From assembly GCF_022014235.1 (NCBI RefSeq), contig NZ_JAKLTD010000001.1, positions 475,402 to 539,401 of the forward strand: DNA of 64,000 nucleotides, written 5' to 3'. Both the position numbers and the translations under genes were made by a program. Shown here one piece after another: positions 27,551-36,340 of the stretch. Below the pieces are notes generated by a model. That model was not told where the DNA came from. It saw only the letters and a program-made list of their open reading frames with translations, and made no database searches. Positions within the stretch are counted from its first letter, which is position 1. Each line of letters starts with the position of its first letter. This stretch comes from Methanothermobacter sp. K4 (GTDB lineage: Archaea > Methanobacteriota > Methanobacteria > Methanobacteriales > Methanothermobacteraceae).

Positions 27551-28219
27551 CTATGAGAGGAGCTTCAGTATCTCTTCAGGGCTGAGGTCCCTGATATTCT
27601 CATCCAGCCTCATACCGGCACCATAAAGTTCTTCAGCCCTTGATGCGAGTAGTCTGGTGCTTTTATCAGGCTCCCCGATAACTAGGATGTCCTCAAGGCC
27701 TTCAAGCTTCCTTTCAATGTCATTCTTAAGGTGTTCTATCTTCTTCTTTATACCCTTAAGGGCACCATCAGGGATCCTGGGGTTTATCTTCTTCATATCA
27801 TCCACTGAGAGGGGTACACCTGCAACCAGAATATTCCCCGGCTCAACACCGGCCTTAACAAGGAGCTTTTTGATTGAGGAATTGTTCACGATGATCAGTT
27901 TCCCCTTCGAAGCTTCCTTTATCATTTCAGATGGATCCTCACGTTCAATGACACCGAAGTCTGCAAGAATGCTGTCAATGGCCTCCCTCGCAGCCATGAG
28001 ACTCCGGCAGAAATCGTATGCATCATCCCCGGTGAGCTCATGGGATGGCAGGCTCAGGTATATATGGTCCTCGGCTTCAATGAGTTCCATCATGGCCTCC
28101 TGAAATTTTCTGGTGTCTATGACACCATCCTGGGGGTCCCTGAACCTGGATTCCCTTCTGATATTCGAGCATGATTTTCTTATAAGCTTCTCTGCCTGTT
28201 CAAATCTGATTTTTTCCAT
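27551..28219 (-). CDS. Conserved methanogen protein, probably DUF2100
   Basis: 222 residues, soluble, helix-rich and highly charged. An N-terminal helical part ends near LADFGVIE (about 90); a small alpha/beta domain with [18 protein letters not shown] (about 106-123) and [12 protein letters not shown] follows, then a coiled-coil stretch and [11 protein letters not shown] near 185. I think this is the DUF2100 family of methanogens, whose role is unknown. It lies 12 bases downstream of the histone-deacetylase-like gene and is likely cotranscribed with it. Confidence 0.72.
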   Translation of the reverse strand: MEKIRFEQAEKLIRKSCSNIRRESRFRDPQDGVIDTRKFQEAMMELIEAEDHIYLSLPSHELTGDDAYDFCRSLMAAREAIDSILADFGVIEREDPSEMIKEASKGKLIIVNNSSIKKLLVKAGVEPGNILVAGVPLSVDDMKKINPRIPDGALKGIKKKIEHLKNDIERKLEGLEDILVIGEPDKSTRLLASRAEELYGAGMRLDENIRDLSPEEILKLLS

Positions 28220-28231
28220 CTTCTGACCCTC

Positions 28232-29227
28232 TCAGAAATTGAAGAATGGTGAAAACACGTCACTAATCTCACTGAAGATTTCAGCCACAGCCGGTGACCT
28301 CTCATATTCAACCTTAACACTGGAGCCCTCAAGGCCCCCAATGAATGAGACGTTTGAAGTTCCAAGGGCCTGGAGGTTATAACCCCCCTCAAGCACAGCT
28401 GTGCATGGCAGCCCTGTTTCATGGATGAACCAGCCCATCCATGAGAAGAACTCCTCATCCACCCTCATATCTGCCAGTGGGTCCAGCCTGTGGGCGTCGA
28501 ACCCTGCAGATACGAATAACATATCTGCCCTGAATTCACTGAGTACCTGGGGGAGCACCTCGGAGAGTATCCAGATATAGTCGCTGTTTCCTGAACCACG
28601 GGGCATGGGGATGTTGAGGTTGAAGCCCTCACCCCCACCTTCCCCTGTCTCCCCAATGAATCCTGTCCCCGGGAAGAGTGTCCTGGGGTCCTGATGCACC
28701 GATACATACATGACCTTCGGGTCGGTGTAGAAGATGCTTGATGTCCCGTTCCCGTGATGAACATCAAAGTCGATCACAGCCGCCCTTGAAATCCCGAGGT
28801 TCCTGCGGCTGTGCTCGATGGCTATGGCGATGTTGTTAAATATGCAGAAACCCATGGACCTGTCATAGGTGGCATGGTGACCGGGGGGCCTTGCAACGGA
28901 GTATCCCCATCCACCCTTCAGCGCCTCCTCAGCCGCGACCATGGCACCACCTGCGGCGAGCCTCGCCACACTGAAACTCTCGGGTGTCATGTAGGTGTCA
29001 TAGTCCAGCCATCCACCACCTCTACCTGAGAACACCTCGAGGTACTCCACATGGACGCTGCTGTGGGTCATCAGGATATCATGGATACCCGCCATCCTTG
29101 GTTCCATGAACTTCAGCTGAAGCCCTGAGGACTTGAGGGCATCAATGATTGCAGCTGTCCTCCCCTTGTTCTCAACATGGCCCTCATTGTTGTGGAGGTC
29201 ATAGGTGCTGGAGTATATAATAATCAT
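28232..29227 (-). CDS. Histone deacetylase / acetylpolyamine amidohydrolase family protein
   Basis: 331 residues of the arginase-deacetylase fold. Zinc and catalytic motifs are intact: RPPGHHATYDR (His pair near 127-128), FDVHHGNGT (Asp and His near 165-168) and SAGFDAHRLDPLA near 250. The family removes acetyl groups from lysines or polyamines. Methanothermobacter has histones, but whether this enzyme acts on them, on Alba or on polyamines is unknown. It is expected to be cytoplasmic. Upstream, an Lrp-type regulator is on the same strand after a 31-base gap. Confidence 0.92.
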   Translation of the reverse strand: MIIIYSSTYDLHNNEGHVENKGRTAAIIDALKSSGLQLKFMEPRMAGIHDILMTHSSVHVEYLEVFSGRGGGWLDYDTYMTPESFSVARLAAGGAMVAAEEALKGGWGYSVARPPGHHATYDRSMGFCIFNNIAIAIEHSRRNLGISRAAVIDFDVHHGNGTSSIFYTDPKVMYVSVHQDPRTLFPGTGFIGETGEGGGEGFNLNIPMPRGSGNSDYIWILSEVLPQVLSEFRADMLFVSAGFDAHRLDPLADMRVDEEFFSWMGWFIHETGLPCTAVLEGGYNLQALGTSNVSFIGGLEGSSVKVEYERSPAVAEIFSEISDVFSPFFNF

Positions 29228-29258
29228 GGTTAGATTTTTGATGCCGGGGAATAAATAA

Positions 29259-29732
29259 TTAATCGCCTATCATCTTTGTGGAGGTCATGTCCTCCTTCAC
29301 TATGTTGAGGACTGTCTGGGTGTAGGTCCTCTGAACGTCACCCTCACTCAACAAACCCTTGATGAAGCTGTCAAGCTCAGCGGTGTCCCGAAACTTTCCT
29401 ATGAGTATGGCGTCGAATTCCCCTGTAACGTCGTAGACTGCAAGGACGTTTTTATGGTAGGCTGTGCGTGTCTCCCAGTTCCTTAGAACTCCACCTTTGA
29501 CCTTAACGCCTATTATGGCTGTGAGTTTGTATCCAAGCTTTGAGTGGTCTATCACTGGCACGAATTTCTTTATAACGCCCTTCTTGACCAGCTTCTCAAC
29601 ACGGTTGTGCACAGTGCCCACCGAGACATCAAGTATCCTCGAGATGTTCCTGTAGGACATGCGTCCATCCTCATTTAGGAGGTCTATTATTTTCCTGTCA
29701 ATATCATCGATTTTGACTAGATCATCATCCAT
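29259..29732 (-). CDS. Lrp/AsnC family transcriptional regulator
   Basis: 157 residues from ATG 29732; GGTGAT lies just before it, overlapping the alternative GTG at 29744. An N-terminal winged HTH (IDDIDRKIIDLLNEDGRMSYRNIS, then VSVGTVHNRVEKL) is followed by the RAM ligand domain (AIIGVKVKGG, YDVTGEFDAILIGK). Such proteins form octamers and respond to amino acids or similar ligands; several Methanothermobacter paralogues exist. Target genes are unknown, though autoregulation is common in the family. A TATA-like stretch lies about 30 bases upstream. Confidence 0.92.
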   Translation of the reverse strand: MDDDLVKIDDIDRKIIDLLNEDGRMSYRNISRILDVSVGTVHNRVEKLVKKGVIKKFVPVIDHSKLGYKLTAIIGVKVKGGVLRNWETRTAYHKNVLAVYDVTGEFDAILIGKFRDTAELDSFIKGLLSEGDVQRTYTQTVLNIVKEDMTSTKMIGD

Positions 29733-29886
29733 TGGAATCACCACTAAACAATGTATACCTATGGAAGTTATATTATAAACTTTTTTAAATTATGGTGTTT
29801 TAGAAGAAGTTATTAACTTTTATAGATAGGAGGTATTCCCTTATAAATGTTTAGCTGAAACAGGAAAAAGTAAGAAAAGGGTTAAT

Positions 29887-30441
29887 CTATTCGTAGGCGT
29901 ACCTGAGTGCAAGTGCCCTGTTCCAGAAGAGCTGGATGTAGGGGTATATTATGAGCACTGCTATGAGGGTACCGATGATGGGTATTGAATTCAGGAGGCC
30001 TGCAATGAATGCAATAACAGCTGCGATGAGACCGACAACGATGTACCAGATGATATAGTCGATCCATCCGATCTGGGAGATCACATCCAGTATTTCACTG
30101 AACCTGAATGCTGCTCCAAGTTCACTGTCATTGTAGGCCATGTGTGCTATTGCGATGGTCTCTATGAGCCCAAGGATTATTGCAAGTATCACACCGATTA
30201 TCACAGTACCTCCAAGGAGACCTGTGAAGGCTGTGGGGTCTGTGATAGCACCGCTTGGTGAAATCATTGCCAGGGATCCGAAAGTACCTGCAAATATTAT
30301 TATCAGTGGAACTATCATATATGCTATCTGGACAACGAAGACCTTTAATCCATCAACGAACATTTCACCCCATTCATCAAATTCAGGGAGCTCATCAAAA
30401 CCCGCTATTGAGGCCTTGAGGGCCCTGAAGCCGTATCCCAT
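29887..30441 (-). CDS. DUF4013 membrane protein, intact part
   Basis: 184 residues from the first usable ATG (30441). About four to five hydrophobic segments with Gly and Ile richness, and the DUF4013 pattern of a GYGFRALKAS start, two central segments and a C-terminal LFWNRALALRYAYE. Function unknown; the family is frequent in Methanobacteriales membranes. The first transmembrane segment and the usual DIGE-type start are encoded upstream but out of frame (next entry), so this copy is either truncated or misread. No nearby gene suggests a role. Confidence 0.75.
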   Translation of the reverse strand: MGYGFRALKASIAGFDELPEFDEWGEMFVDGLKVFVVQIAYMIVPLIIIFAGTFGSLAMISPSGAITDPTAFTGLLGGTVIIGVILAIILGLIETIAIAHMAYNDSELGAAFRFSEILDVISQIGWIDYIIWYIVVGLIAAVIAFIAGLLNSIPIIGTLIAVLIIYPYIQLFWNRALALRYAYE

Positions 30442-30563
30442 GACAAGGAAGATGGGTATTATGACAACACTGGCTATTATCAGGACACCAAGTATTATGA
30501 CTTTCTTCCAGTCACTGGAGGGATACCTTATGGCATCGTTTACAATTTCTCACCTATATCCAA
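30442..30563 (-). pseudogene. Frameshifted N-terminus of the DUF4013 gene
   Basis: TTG at 30563 has a textbook GGAGGTG six bases upstream and reads MDIGE, then runs into TAA within eight codons. In the -1 frame from the same point the reading becomes EIVNDAIRYPSSDWKK and continues into the hydrophobic segment and the ATG of the intact part. Thus one base missing (or two extra) near 30549-30554 breaks an otherwise normal DUF4013 start. It may be a real mutation, a sequencing error or, less likely, programmed frameshifting. Confidence 0.6.
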
Positions 30564-30596
30564 TTTTCACACCTCCGCGGATTCCCGCAGCTAAAA

Positions 30597-30622
30597 CTAT
30601 ATAAATGATTATATATAAAACT
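30597..30622 (+). promoter_or_regulatory. AT-rich promoter stretch for the secreted protein at 30690
   Basis: CTATATAAATGATTATATATAAAAC contains two overlapping TATA-like elements on the plus strand about 70-90 bases before the ATG. The same bases could serve the minus-strand DUF4013 gene only poorly, as they lie about 35-60 bases before its TTG. Confidence 0.45.
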
Positions 30623-30689
30623 GCCTAATCTGTTTAGGGGAAGATATAAATCGCTGCACAGTTAATAATACAATAGAACGGGTGAATGG

Positions 30690-31376
30690 ATGAGGAAGGG
30701 GATACTGGTCATTGCTTTGCTGGTGATCGTCGGGGGCTACTTTTACTTTACATCCACTTCAGGAGATTTTGAACCGCTGGGAAGACTCGGGTTCGTTAAA
30801 ATCGCAAACCCCGACATGTACCCTGGTCATATACACTCAAAGTTACTTGCAGATTATGCCCGGGAAAGGGGATCAAATTGCATCCTGGTGGTCCACTATG
30901 GGGGAAGCTCCAATTACCGCTGCTACATGGAGGGTGATGTATACATCCTTGAACTCGCATACGTCGAAAAGAAGCAGTACACACCGGGCATTGACTGGAA
31001 TGAGGTCTGGGAGGAGGGTATATATGGCGTCCCGGACGACAAGTGGACCTACCGTTCAGATGGTAAGGAATTTGATACCCTGGATGAGGCGCTGGATTAT
31101 ATAAAGGAGAGGGCTGCGGAGCACGGGCAGGTGGGCCCCATACCAATGGTGTATCATGGGACAGTGAGGGAGGGGGATATTTTCATAAATCAGGGCTGCG
31201 GTTTCCCCCTATACTACAAGATCGCAAGGGAAGAGTATGGGCCCATAGCAGCATACTACTATGTTATCAGGGGAATAATCTTCCCTTACCTCAACAACCC
31301 ATACCGGAACTTTGAAATCAAGAATGCGAGGACCCTCCAGTACTACTACGCCCACAACATGCTGAACTATGAATGA
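30690..31376 (+). CDS. Secreted or membrane-anchored protein of unknown function
   Basis: 228 residues with a typical signal/anchor (MRKGILVIALLVIVGGYFYF), so most of the protein is outside the membrane. The mature part is rich in Tyr and aromatic residues, with single Cys at about 63, 78 and 169 and a HYGGSSNYRC segment. No family recognised. GGTGA precedes the ATG at the right distance; the upstream ATG in GAATGG is out of frame. The gene stands alone between the DUF4013 gene and trm1, with its own promoter. Confidence 0.7.
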   Translation: MRKGILVIALLVIVGGYFYFTSTSGDFEPLGRLGFVKIANPDMYPGHIHSKLLADYARERGSNCILVVHYGGSSNYRCYMEGDVYILELAYVEKKQYTPGIDWNEVWEEGIYGVPDDKWTYRSDGKEFDTLDEALDYIKERAAEHGQVGPIPMVYHGTVREGDIFINQGCGFPLYYKIAREEYGPIAAYYYVIRGIIFPYLNNPYRNFEIKNARTLQYYYAHNMLNYE

Positions 31377-31426
31377 GAATAGGGGGTTTCTGGTTGTGGT
31401 GGCACATGGAGTTGAATGGTAACAGA

Positions 31427-32572
31427 CTATTGATGGGAACCGTGGAGGTCCATTATGACCTCCTCAATCTTCCTGATAGTTGCATCTGTTTTTATTCCGG
31501 TTGGCCTTATATGGGTCCTTGAAACCCTGAAGCCTGCCTCCTCAAGACCACCCATAACATCCATCAGTGGGGGGGCGCTCACACCCAGCTTGCTGCAGAC
31601 CTCATGGACATCATAGAATCCAGGCGGCATTCCCACCTCCCCCACACAGGTTTTGAGCAGTTTCAGGACATCCTCTGATCTGTTGAGGGTTTTATTTTTA
31701 GCTTCAGCCATCATGGACCCGATAAATTTTTCATCATGCAGTTCTCCGACCCAGAGGGGTCCAGCAGCATCCATTTTACCCCCGCAGACGGGGCACTTCC
31801 TGTCTTCAGGCACACCCCTCACATGTTCATGGTGAAGGCAGCTGAAGCAGTGGAGCATGTACCCAATGTTTTTGAGGGCTTCATCGGCCCTACCAGCACC
31901 CCTCCTCACATGGGCATAGATCCTCATGTAGTGCTGGCTGCTGTGTGAGAGAAGGAATGAGGCACCCTTACTGTACCTTGCAAGGTTCATTGCAGTGAAA
32001 CCTGCAAGTATCCTCAGCCCGGTCTCATGGCAGTACTCTGTTTTGAGGGGCCTTGCTGAGTACTTCCTGAGGCAGGGTTTTATGTAGGTTCCGCAGAGAC
32101 CCGAGGTGTCTGTGGCGGTAACAGCGAGGAGTGACCTGTTCCTGGAGGATGCCGCCGCAGAGTCCATGAATGGTGCGGGGGTCCCGAAGGGGTCCACGTC
32201 GATAACATCAAAGCGGCCAGGGTTCCCTCTGAGGAAGATAGCAGCATCCTCCCTGCTGACAATGGGGGATACAGAATTCAGCTTGGAGTTATGCTCTATG
32301 CATTCAACTGCAAGGGGGTTTATATCATTTGCAGCGGCCTCAGATACACCATCAACCTCCACGAGGTACCTTATGGCCCTTATACCGCTTCCTGAGAATG
32401 TATCAGCAACACTTATATCCCTATCAAGTATCCGCTGAAAGGCCTGAACCGCAAGCACCGACACATCCCTGTTGAACTCCATCACAGGGTTATAGAAGAC
32501 AGGGGCCCTGGATGAGACCTTAGTGAAATCCGGGACCTCAACTGTGACTGAACCCTCATTTATGGTTATCAT
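31427..32572 (-). CDS. trm1: tRNA (guanine(26)-N2)-dimethyltransferase
   Basis: 381 residues. An N-terminal SAM-binding part has VFYNPVMEFNRD (about 25-36), DTFSGSGIRAIRY (about 57-69) and VIDVDPFGTPAPF (about 118-130), the Trm1 catalytic DPFG motif. A Cys cluster (CFSCLHHEH, CPVCGGK) near 243-270 forms the zinc site. The C-terminal part is the Trm1-specific domain. It makes N2,N2-dimethylguanosine at tRNA position 26. Monocistronic on the minus strand. Confidence 0.95.
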   Translation of the reverse strand: MITINEGSVTVEVPDFTKVSSRAPVFYNPVMEFNRDVSVLAVQAFQRILDRDISVADTFSGSGIRAIRYLVEVDGVSEAAANDINPLAVECIEHNSKLNSVSPIVSREDAAIFLRGNPGRFDVIDVDPFGTPAPFMDSAAASSRNRSLLAVTATDTSGLCGTYIKPCLRKYSARPLKTEYCHETGLRILAGFTAMNLARYSKGASFLLSHSSQHYMRIYAHVRRGAGRADEALKNIGYMLHCFSCLHHEHVRGVPEDRKCPVCGGKMDAAGPLWVGELHDEKFIGSMMAEAKNKTLNRSEDVLKLLKTCVGEVGMPPGFYDVHEVCSKLGVSAPPLMDVMGGLEEAGFRVSRTHIRPTGIKTDATIRKIEEVIMDLHGSHQ

Positions 32573-32742
32573 AGTAACACTTCCTTACCTATAAACACGT
32601 TAATAGAATCCACAGTTATAGTTCGAAACTTACATCCAATAAATGAAATTCGATTAACATCCATATTGTTATAATCTAGTAGCAGCCCAATAAAAAACGC
32701 AGTGACATACTAATGATCGCATCCAACCTCGAGACCCACATC

Positions 32743-32757
32743 AATATATTTATTAGT
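32743..32757 (+). promoter_or_regulatory. TATA box of the CPBP protease gene
   Basis: AATATATTTATTAG lies about 65-78 bases before the ATG at 32821, in a 248-base gap after the divergent trm1 start. Otherwise the gap holds no gene. Confidence 0.45.
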
Positions 32758-32820
32758 GCCGGATGATTTACTGATTACTGTGATACTCAGAGGGGATTTA
32801 GTAAGAGGGCCGGTGACTCA

Positions 32821-33720
32821 ATGAGGAATTTTCTGGACAAGGTCTACACTGGAAGAAATGAGGCGTGGCGTTATATACTGACGGTGCTTCTTAGCTTCGT
32901 GGTGTCCAATGTGGGTGCCGGTTTTCTCATGGGGTTATTCCTGCTGGCTATCCTCATAATCACAGGTAGAATGGATGCAATTGATGGCATCCCGGGCTTC
33001 AGCTGGCCAGCTTTACTCATCATGGTGGCGGTGGCCTTTTCCACCTCAATGTTCTTTCTCTATGTTGGATTGAAGTTCATCCACAAACGTGATTTCATAT
33101 CAGCCATTAACTCCAGGGGTCGTGTTGACTGGAGAAGGATCCTCAGGGGAGGAGTGGTCTGGTTTATTATCGTCGGCGTTCTTGATGCAATCTCGGTTAT
33201 CATGGATCCATCCTCTGTCAGATTTAAATTCACGCCAGAATTCTGGCTGCTCCTGATCCTTGCATTAGCTGCATTTCCTGTGCAGGCTTCCTTTGAGGAG
33301 ATATTCTTCAGGGGATACCTCATGCAGGGGATGTGGATGATCCTTAAAAGGCCCCTACCATTGATGATCCTGAATTCACTTGTATTCTCAGTCCTGCACT
33401 GGTGGAATGGCACAACCTTTACAATGAGCCTATCAATCACAGCAAGTACATTCATAATTGGACTGGTACTTGCACTCATAACACTCACAGATGATGGTGT
33501 GGAACTCGCCATGGGGGTGCATATTGCAAACAACCTCTATGTCAGTGTTATACACAGCTCCCCGGATGCCGGCCTCGGAAACCTTCCCTCCCTCATGGTT
33601 AGTCCATCAGATCCCTACACCTCTCCACTGGCACTGATCCTGGCATCGGCTCTTCTTCTGGCCATACTCTTCAGGGGACGCTATGGGGACGTGCTGAGTG
33701 TTTTGAGATACCGTGGATGA
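32821..33720 (+). CDS. CPBP-family intramembrane glutamic endopeptidase
   Basis: 299 residues with about eight membrane segments. The Abi/CPBP motifs are present: FEEIFFRGYL (EExxxR, about 159-168), the FSVLHWWNG His (about 197) and HIANNLY near 238. These glutamate proteases cleave within membranes, for example prenylated proteins in eukaryotes; archaeal substrates are unknown. GGTGACTCA gives the ribosome-binding site before the ATG. The gene is a single transcription unit. Confidence 0.88.
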   Translation: MRNFLDKVYTGRNEAWRYILTVLLSFVVSNVGAGFLMGLFLLAILIITGRMDAIDGIPGFSWPALLIMVAVAFSTSMFFLYVGLKFIHKRDFISAINSRGRVDWRRILRGGVVWFIIVGVLDAISVIMDPSSVRFKFTPEFWLLLILALAAFPVQASFEEIFFRGYLMQGMWMILKRPLPLMILNSLVFSVLHWWNGTTFTMSLSITASTFIIGLVLALITLTDDGVELAMGVHIANNLYVSVIHSSPDAGLGNLPSLMVSPSDPYTSPLALILASALLLAILFRGRYGDVLSVLRYRG

Positions 33721-33850
33721 GGATTAATCAACTGAATCAGGGTAACTGGGGGCTTGGGTTATCACCCTTTGACTGATTGCCGGTTAGGGTATCACTTTTT
33801 AAGTTCCAGTGAGAAACTAATAACCCAGTAACTCTTACTCAGGTGTTCAC

Positions 33851-34939
33851 ATGATACCGGTTGCTACTCCCATAATCGATGAAGAGGAAATAGAGGAAGT
33901 CGTGAAGGTACTTAAATCGGGATTCATTGCCCAGGGACCGCGGGTGGCTGAATTCGAGGAGAAGTTTGCATCCTACGTGGGTACGGAACACGCGGTTGCA
34001 ACAAGTTCAGGGACAACAGCCCTACACCTCTCCCTCCTGGCCGCGGGCATTGGAAGGGGGGACCAGGTTATAACAACACCATTCAGCTTCGCTGCAACGG
34101 CAAACGCAGCCCTATACGTTGGTGCTGAGCCTGTATTTGCAGACATAGACCCCGAAACATACAACATAGATCCTGAGGGGATCCAAGAACTCATAACACC
34201 CAGCACAAGGGCAATAATACCCGTACACCTCTACGGGCAGCCCGCCGATATGGACCCCATCATGGACCTGGCTGCTGACCATGACCTCCTGGTGATTGAG
34301 GATGCTGCCCAGGCCCATGGTGCAGAGTATCATGGAAGGATGGTGGGTTCCATGGGGGATGCCGCATGCTTCAGCTTCTACCCAACAAAGAACATCACAA
34401 CAGGTGAGGGCGGGATTATAACAACTGATAATGAGGAAATTGCAGATATGGCACGGATTCTAAGGGCCCACGGGGAGACAGAGCGCTACAACCACACCCA
34501 CCTCGGCTACAACTTCAGGATGACAGATATTGCCGCGGCCATCGGTATAGCCCAGCTCGAAAAACTTGACGCCTTCAATAGAAGGAGAATCAAAAATGCG
34601 GAGTACCTCACAGCCAACCTGGAGGACCTTGAGGGGGTATCAACACCCCATGTTGCAGGGGGGGTTAAACACGTCTTCCACCAGTACACCCTGAGGGTTC
34701 CTGGTTCAAGGGACAGGCTCATGGAATTCCTCAACGGGAGGGGTATAGGTACGGGGATTCACTACCCTAAACCCATCTACAGGCAGGAACTCTACAGGAG
34801 GATGGGCTTCGATGCCAGCTGTCCGGTCAGTGAAAAGGCTGCACAGGAGGTCCTATCGCTACCGGTACACCCGGCCCTCACTGATGAGGACCTTGAAAGG
34901 ATTGTGGATTCTGTCAGGGATTTCTTCGGGCAGAACTAA
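33851..34939 (+). CDS. DegT/DnrJ/EryC1 family sugar aminotransferase
   Basis: 362 residues of PLP-dependent fold type [16 protein letters not shown] (about 51-65), [13 protein letters not shown] (about 148-160) and the PLP-lysine motif [13 protein letters not shown] (Lys near 182) are intact. Family members transaminate nucleotide-linked ketosugars for surface polysaccharides or glycans; the exact sugar cannot be told. A TATA-like CTTTTTAAG at about 33794-33803 and GGTG before the ATG support the start. It has no sugar-biosynthesis neighbours here. Confidence 0.92.
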   Translation: MIPVATPIIDEEEIEEVVKVLKSGFIAQGPRVAEFEEKFASYVGTEHAVATSSGTTALHLSLLAAGIGRGDQVITTPFSFAATANAALYVGAEPVFADIDPETYNIDPEGIQELITPSTRAIIPVHLYGQPADMDPIMDLAADHDLLVIEDAAQAHGAEYHGRMVGSMGDAACFSFYPTKNITTGEGGIITTDNEEIADMARILRAHGETERYNHTHLGYNFRMTDIAAAIGIAQLEKLDAFNRRRIKNAEYLTANLEDLEGVSTPHVAGGVKHVFHQYTLRVPGSRDRLMEFLNGRGIGTGIHYPKPIYRQELYRRMGFDASCPVSEKAAQEVLSLPVHPALTDEDLERIVDSVRDFFGQN

Positions 34940-35128
34940 CATTCTTTTTTGTAAATCCTCTCAGGTGCAGTGTGGTGTTGAAGACTTAGCATTAATTCTA
35001 TTTTTTACATTCAACGTCAATGAGGATTATTTAAAGAATAAAAGGTACTGGAACAGTTAAGGTTTAAAAATCAAACTATGGATAACAGGTAAGGGAGTTC
35101 CAGCTGACCTAAGTCTGTATTAACACTC

Positions 35129-35431
35129 TCACTGGAGCTTTCTCTTTACAGATTCAACCTTATCACTGAGCCCCCTGTCGGTGTCCCTTCTATCATCGAT
35201 TTTGATGGTTGTGTAAACCCTCTCTGATCCTGCCTCAAGGACGGCCTCGTGGGCCGCCTTAACAGCCTCAAGGAGTTCATCCAGGTCTCTGGCCTCGACA
35301 AGTGTCCCCATACCTGAAATCTCATACCTCACATTCATCCTCTCAAGGGCACTGACTGCAGCAGCCACGTAGCCACTGAGTGAGGTGCTGCCTGTACCGA
35401 GAGGTATTATGGTGAGTTCTGCGGTTATCAT
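35129..35431 (-). CDS. MTH1187/YkoF-type thiamine-binding-like small protein
   Basis: 100 residues, the full length of the MTH1187 (DUF77) family: a ferredoxin-like fold with TAELTIIPLGTG, YEISGMGTLVEA (about 34-45) and YTTIKIDDRR. The solved M. thermautotrophicus member forms oligomers; related proteins bind thiamine or hydroxymethylpyrimidine, but the role here is unproven. Its start faces the divergent tRNA-thiolase-like gene across 39 bases holding interlocked TATA boxes. Confidence 0.9.
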   Translation of the reverse strand: MITAELTIIPLGTGSTSLSGYVAAAVSALERMNVRYEISGMGTLVEARDLDELLEAVKAAHEAVLEAGSERVYTTIKIDDRRDTDRGLSDKVESVKRKLQ

Positions 35432-35470
35432 GGTGAATATATATGTCGGCTGTTTTATATATACGGTTCC
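35432..35470. promoter_or_regulatory. Interlocked divergent promoters in 39 bp
   Basis: Two TATA boxes lie in the gap: AATATATATG at about 35432-35441, correctly spaced for a start just before the plus-strand ATG (35471), and TTTATATATAC at about 35453-35463, correctly spaced on the minus strand for the ATG at 35431. Each box lies between the other gene's box and its start codon, so the two promoters should compete. Confidence 0.45.
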
Positions 35471-36316
35471 ATGGATATTCAGGAATTCAACCGGAGAATC
35501 ATGGCCAGAATAAGGGGTCTGGTGGAATCACATAAACTTGTAGAGATGGGAGAACACGTTGCAGTGGCACTCTCAGGCGGCAAGGACAGTGTGCTGACAC
35601 TCCATGCGCTCGCAGATTTAAGGGAAGAACTGGATTTTGAACTCACAGCCATAACGGTTGATGAGGGCATAGAGGGCTACAGGGAGGAGGGGGTTCTCGC
35701 AGCAAGGGAAAACGCCCGTATAAGGGGAGTTGAACTCATAGAGAAATCTTTCAGGGATGAATTCAACTTTGAACTTGATGATGTTCTGGAAGGGTTCAGG
35801 AGCCCATGTATACCCTGCGGTGTCTTCAGGCGCTGGATACTCAACAGGACAGCCAGGGAAATAGGGGCGTCAAAGATTGCAACTGGCCACAACATGGACG
35901 ACGAGGTTCAATCGTTCATCATGAGCCTTGCAAGGGGGGATGTGAGGAAGTTCTCCAAGTTCGGCCCTAAACTTCAGAGGATACACCCTGCGATGGTACC
36001 AAGGATAAAGCCCCTCTGGAGCACACCTGAGAGGGATGTCAGGCTCTGGGCTGAACTCAATGATGTGAAATTCCACAGTGAATCCTGTCCCTACTCCAGC
36101 AGATCAATGAGGGCAGGGATAAGGAATTTCCTTAACAGGATAGAATCTGAAAACCCCGCTATAAAGGAGAGGATAATGAAATCATTCACTGTCACATTCG
36201 AACCGCTTGTGGAGGATGAGGGGGTTGGTGGCTGTTCGGTCTGTGGCGAGCCAGCCTCTGGTAGCAAATGTAAGGCCTGTGAGTTTCTTGAAATTATAGA
36301 AGGAGCGGATCATTAG
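35471..36316 (+). CDS. tRNA 2-thiolation protein, TtuA/Ncs6 family
   Basis: 281 residues. PP-loop ATP pyrophosphatase with SGGKDS near 37-42, the catalytic SPCIPCGVFRR pair (CxxC, about 115-120), a third Cys in ESCPYSSRS near 198, and a C-terminal zinc finger CSVCG...CKACEF. It belongs to the TtuA/NcsA family, which thiolates U34 or U54 of tRNA using a [4Fe-4S] cluster. The N-terminal zinc finger that most members have (about 20 residues with CxxC) is absent here, and none is encoded in frame upstream. A T-run follows the stop between this gene and the convergent GTPase gene. Confidence 0.88.
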   Translation: MDIQEFNRRIMARIRGLVESHKLVEMGEHVAVALSGGKDSVLTLHALADLREELDFELTAITVDEGIEGYREEGVLAARENARIRGVELIEKSFRDEFNFELDDVLEGFRSPCIPCGVFRRWILNRTAREIGASKIATGHNMDDEVQSFIMSLARGDVRKFSKFGPKLQRIHPAMVPRIKPLWSTPERDVRLWAELNDVKFHSESCPYSSRSMRAGIRNFLNRIESENPAIKERIMKSFTVTFEPLVEDEGVGGCSVCGEPASGSKCKACEFLEIIEGADH

Positions 36317-36340
36317 ACAGAGGCTTTTTTAAGAAACTGT

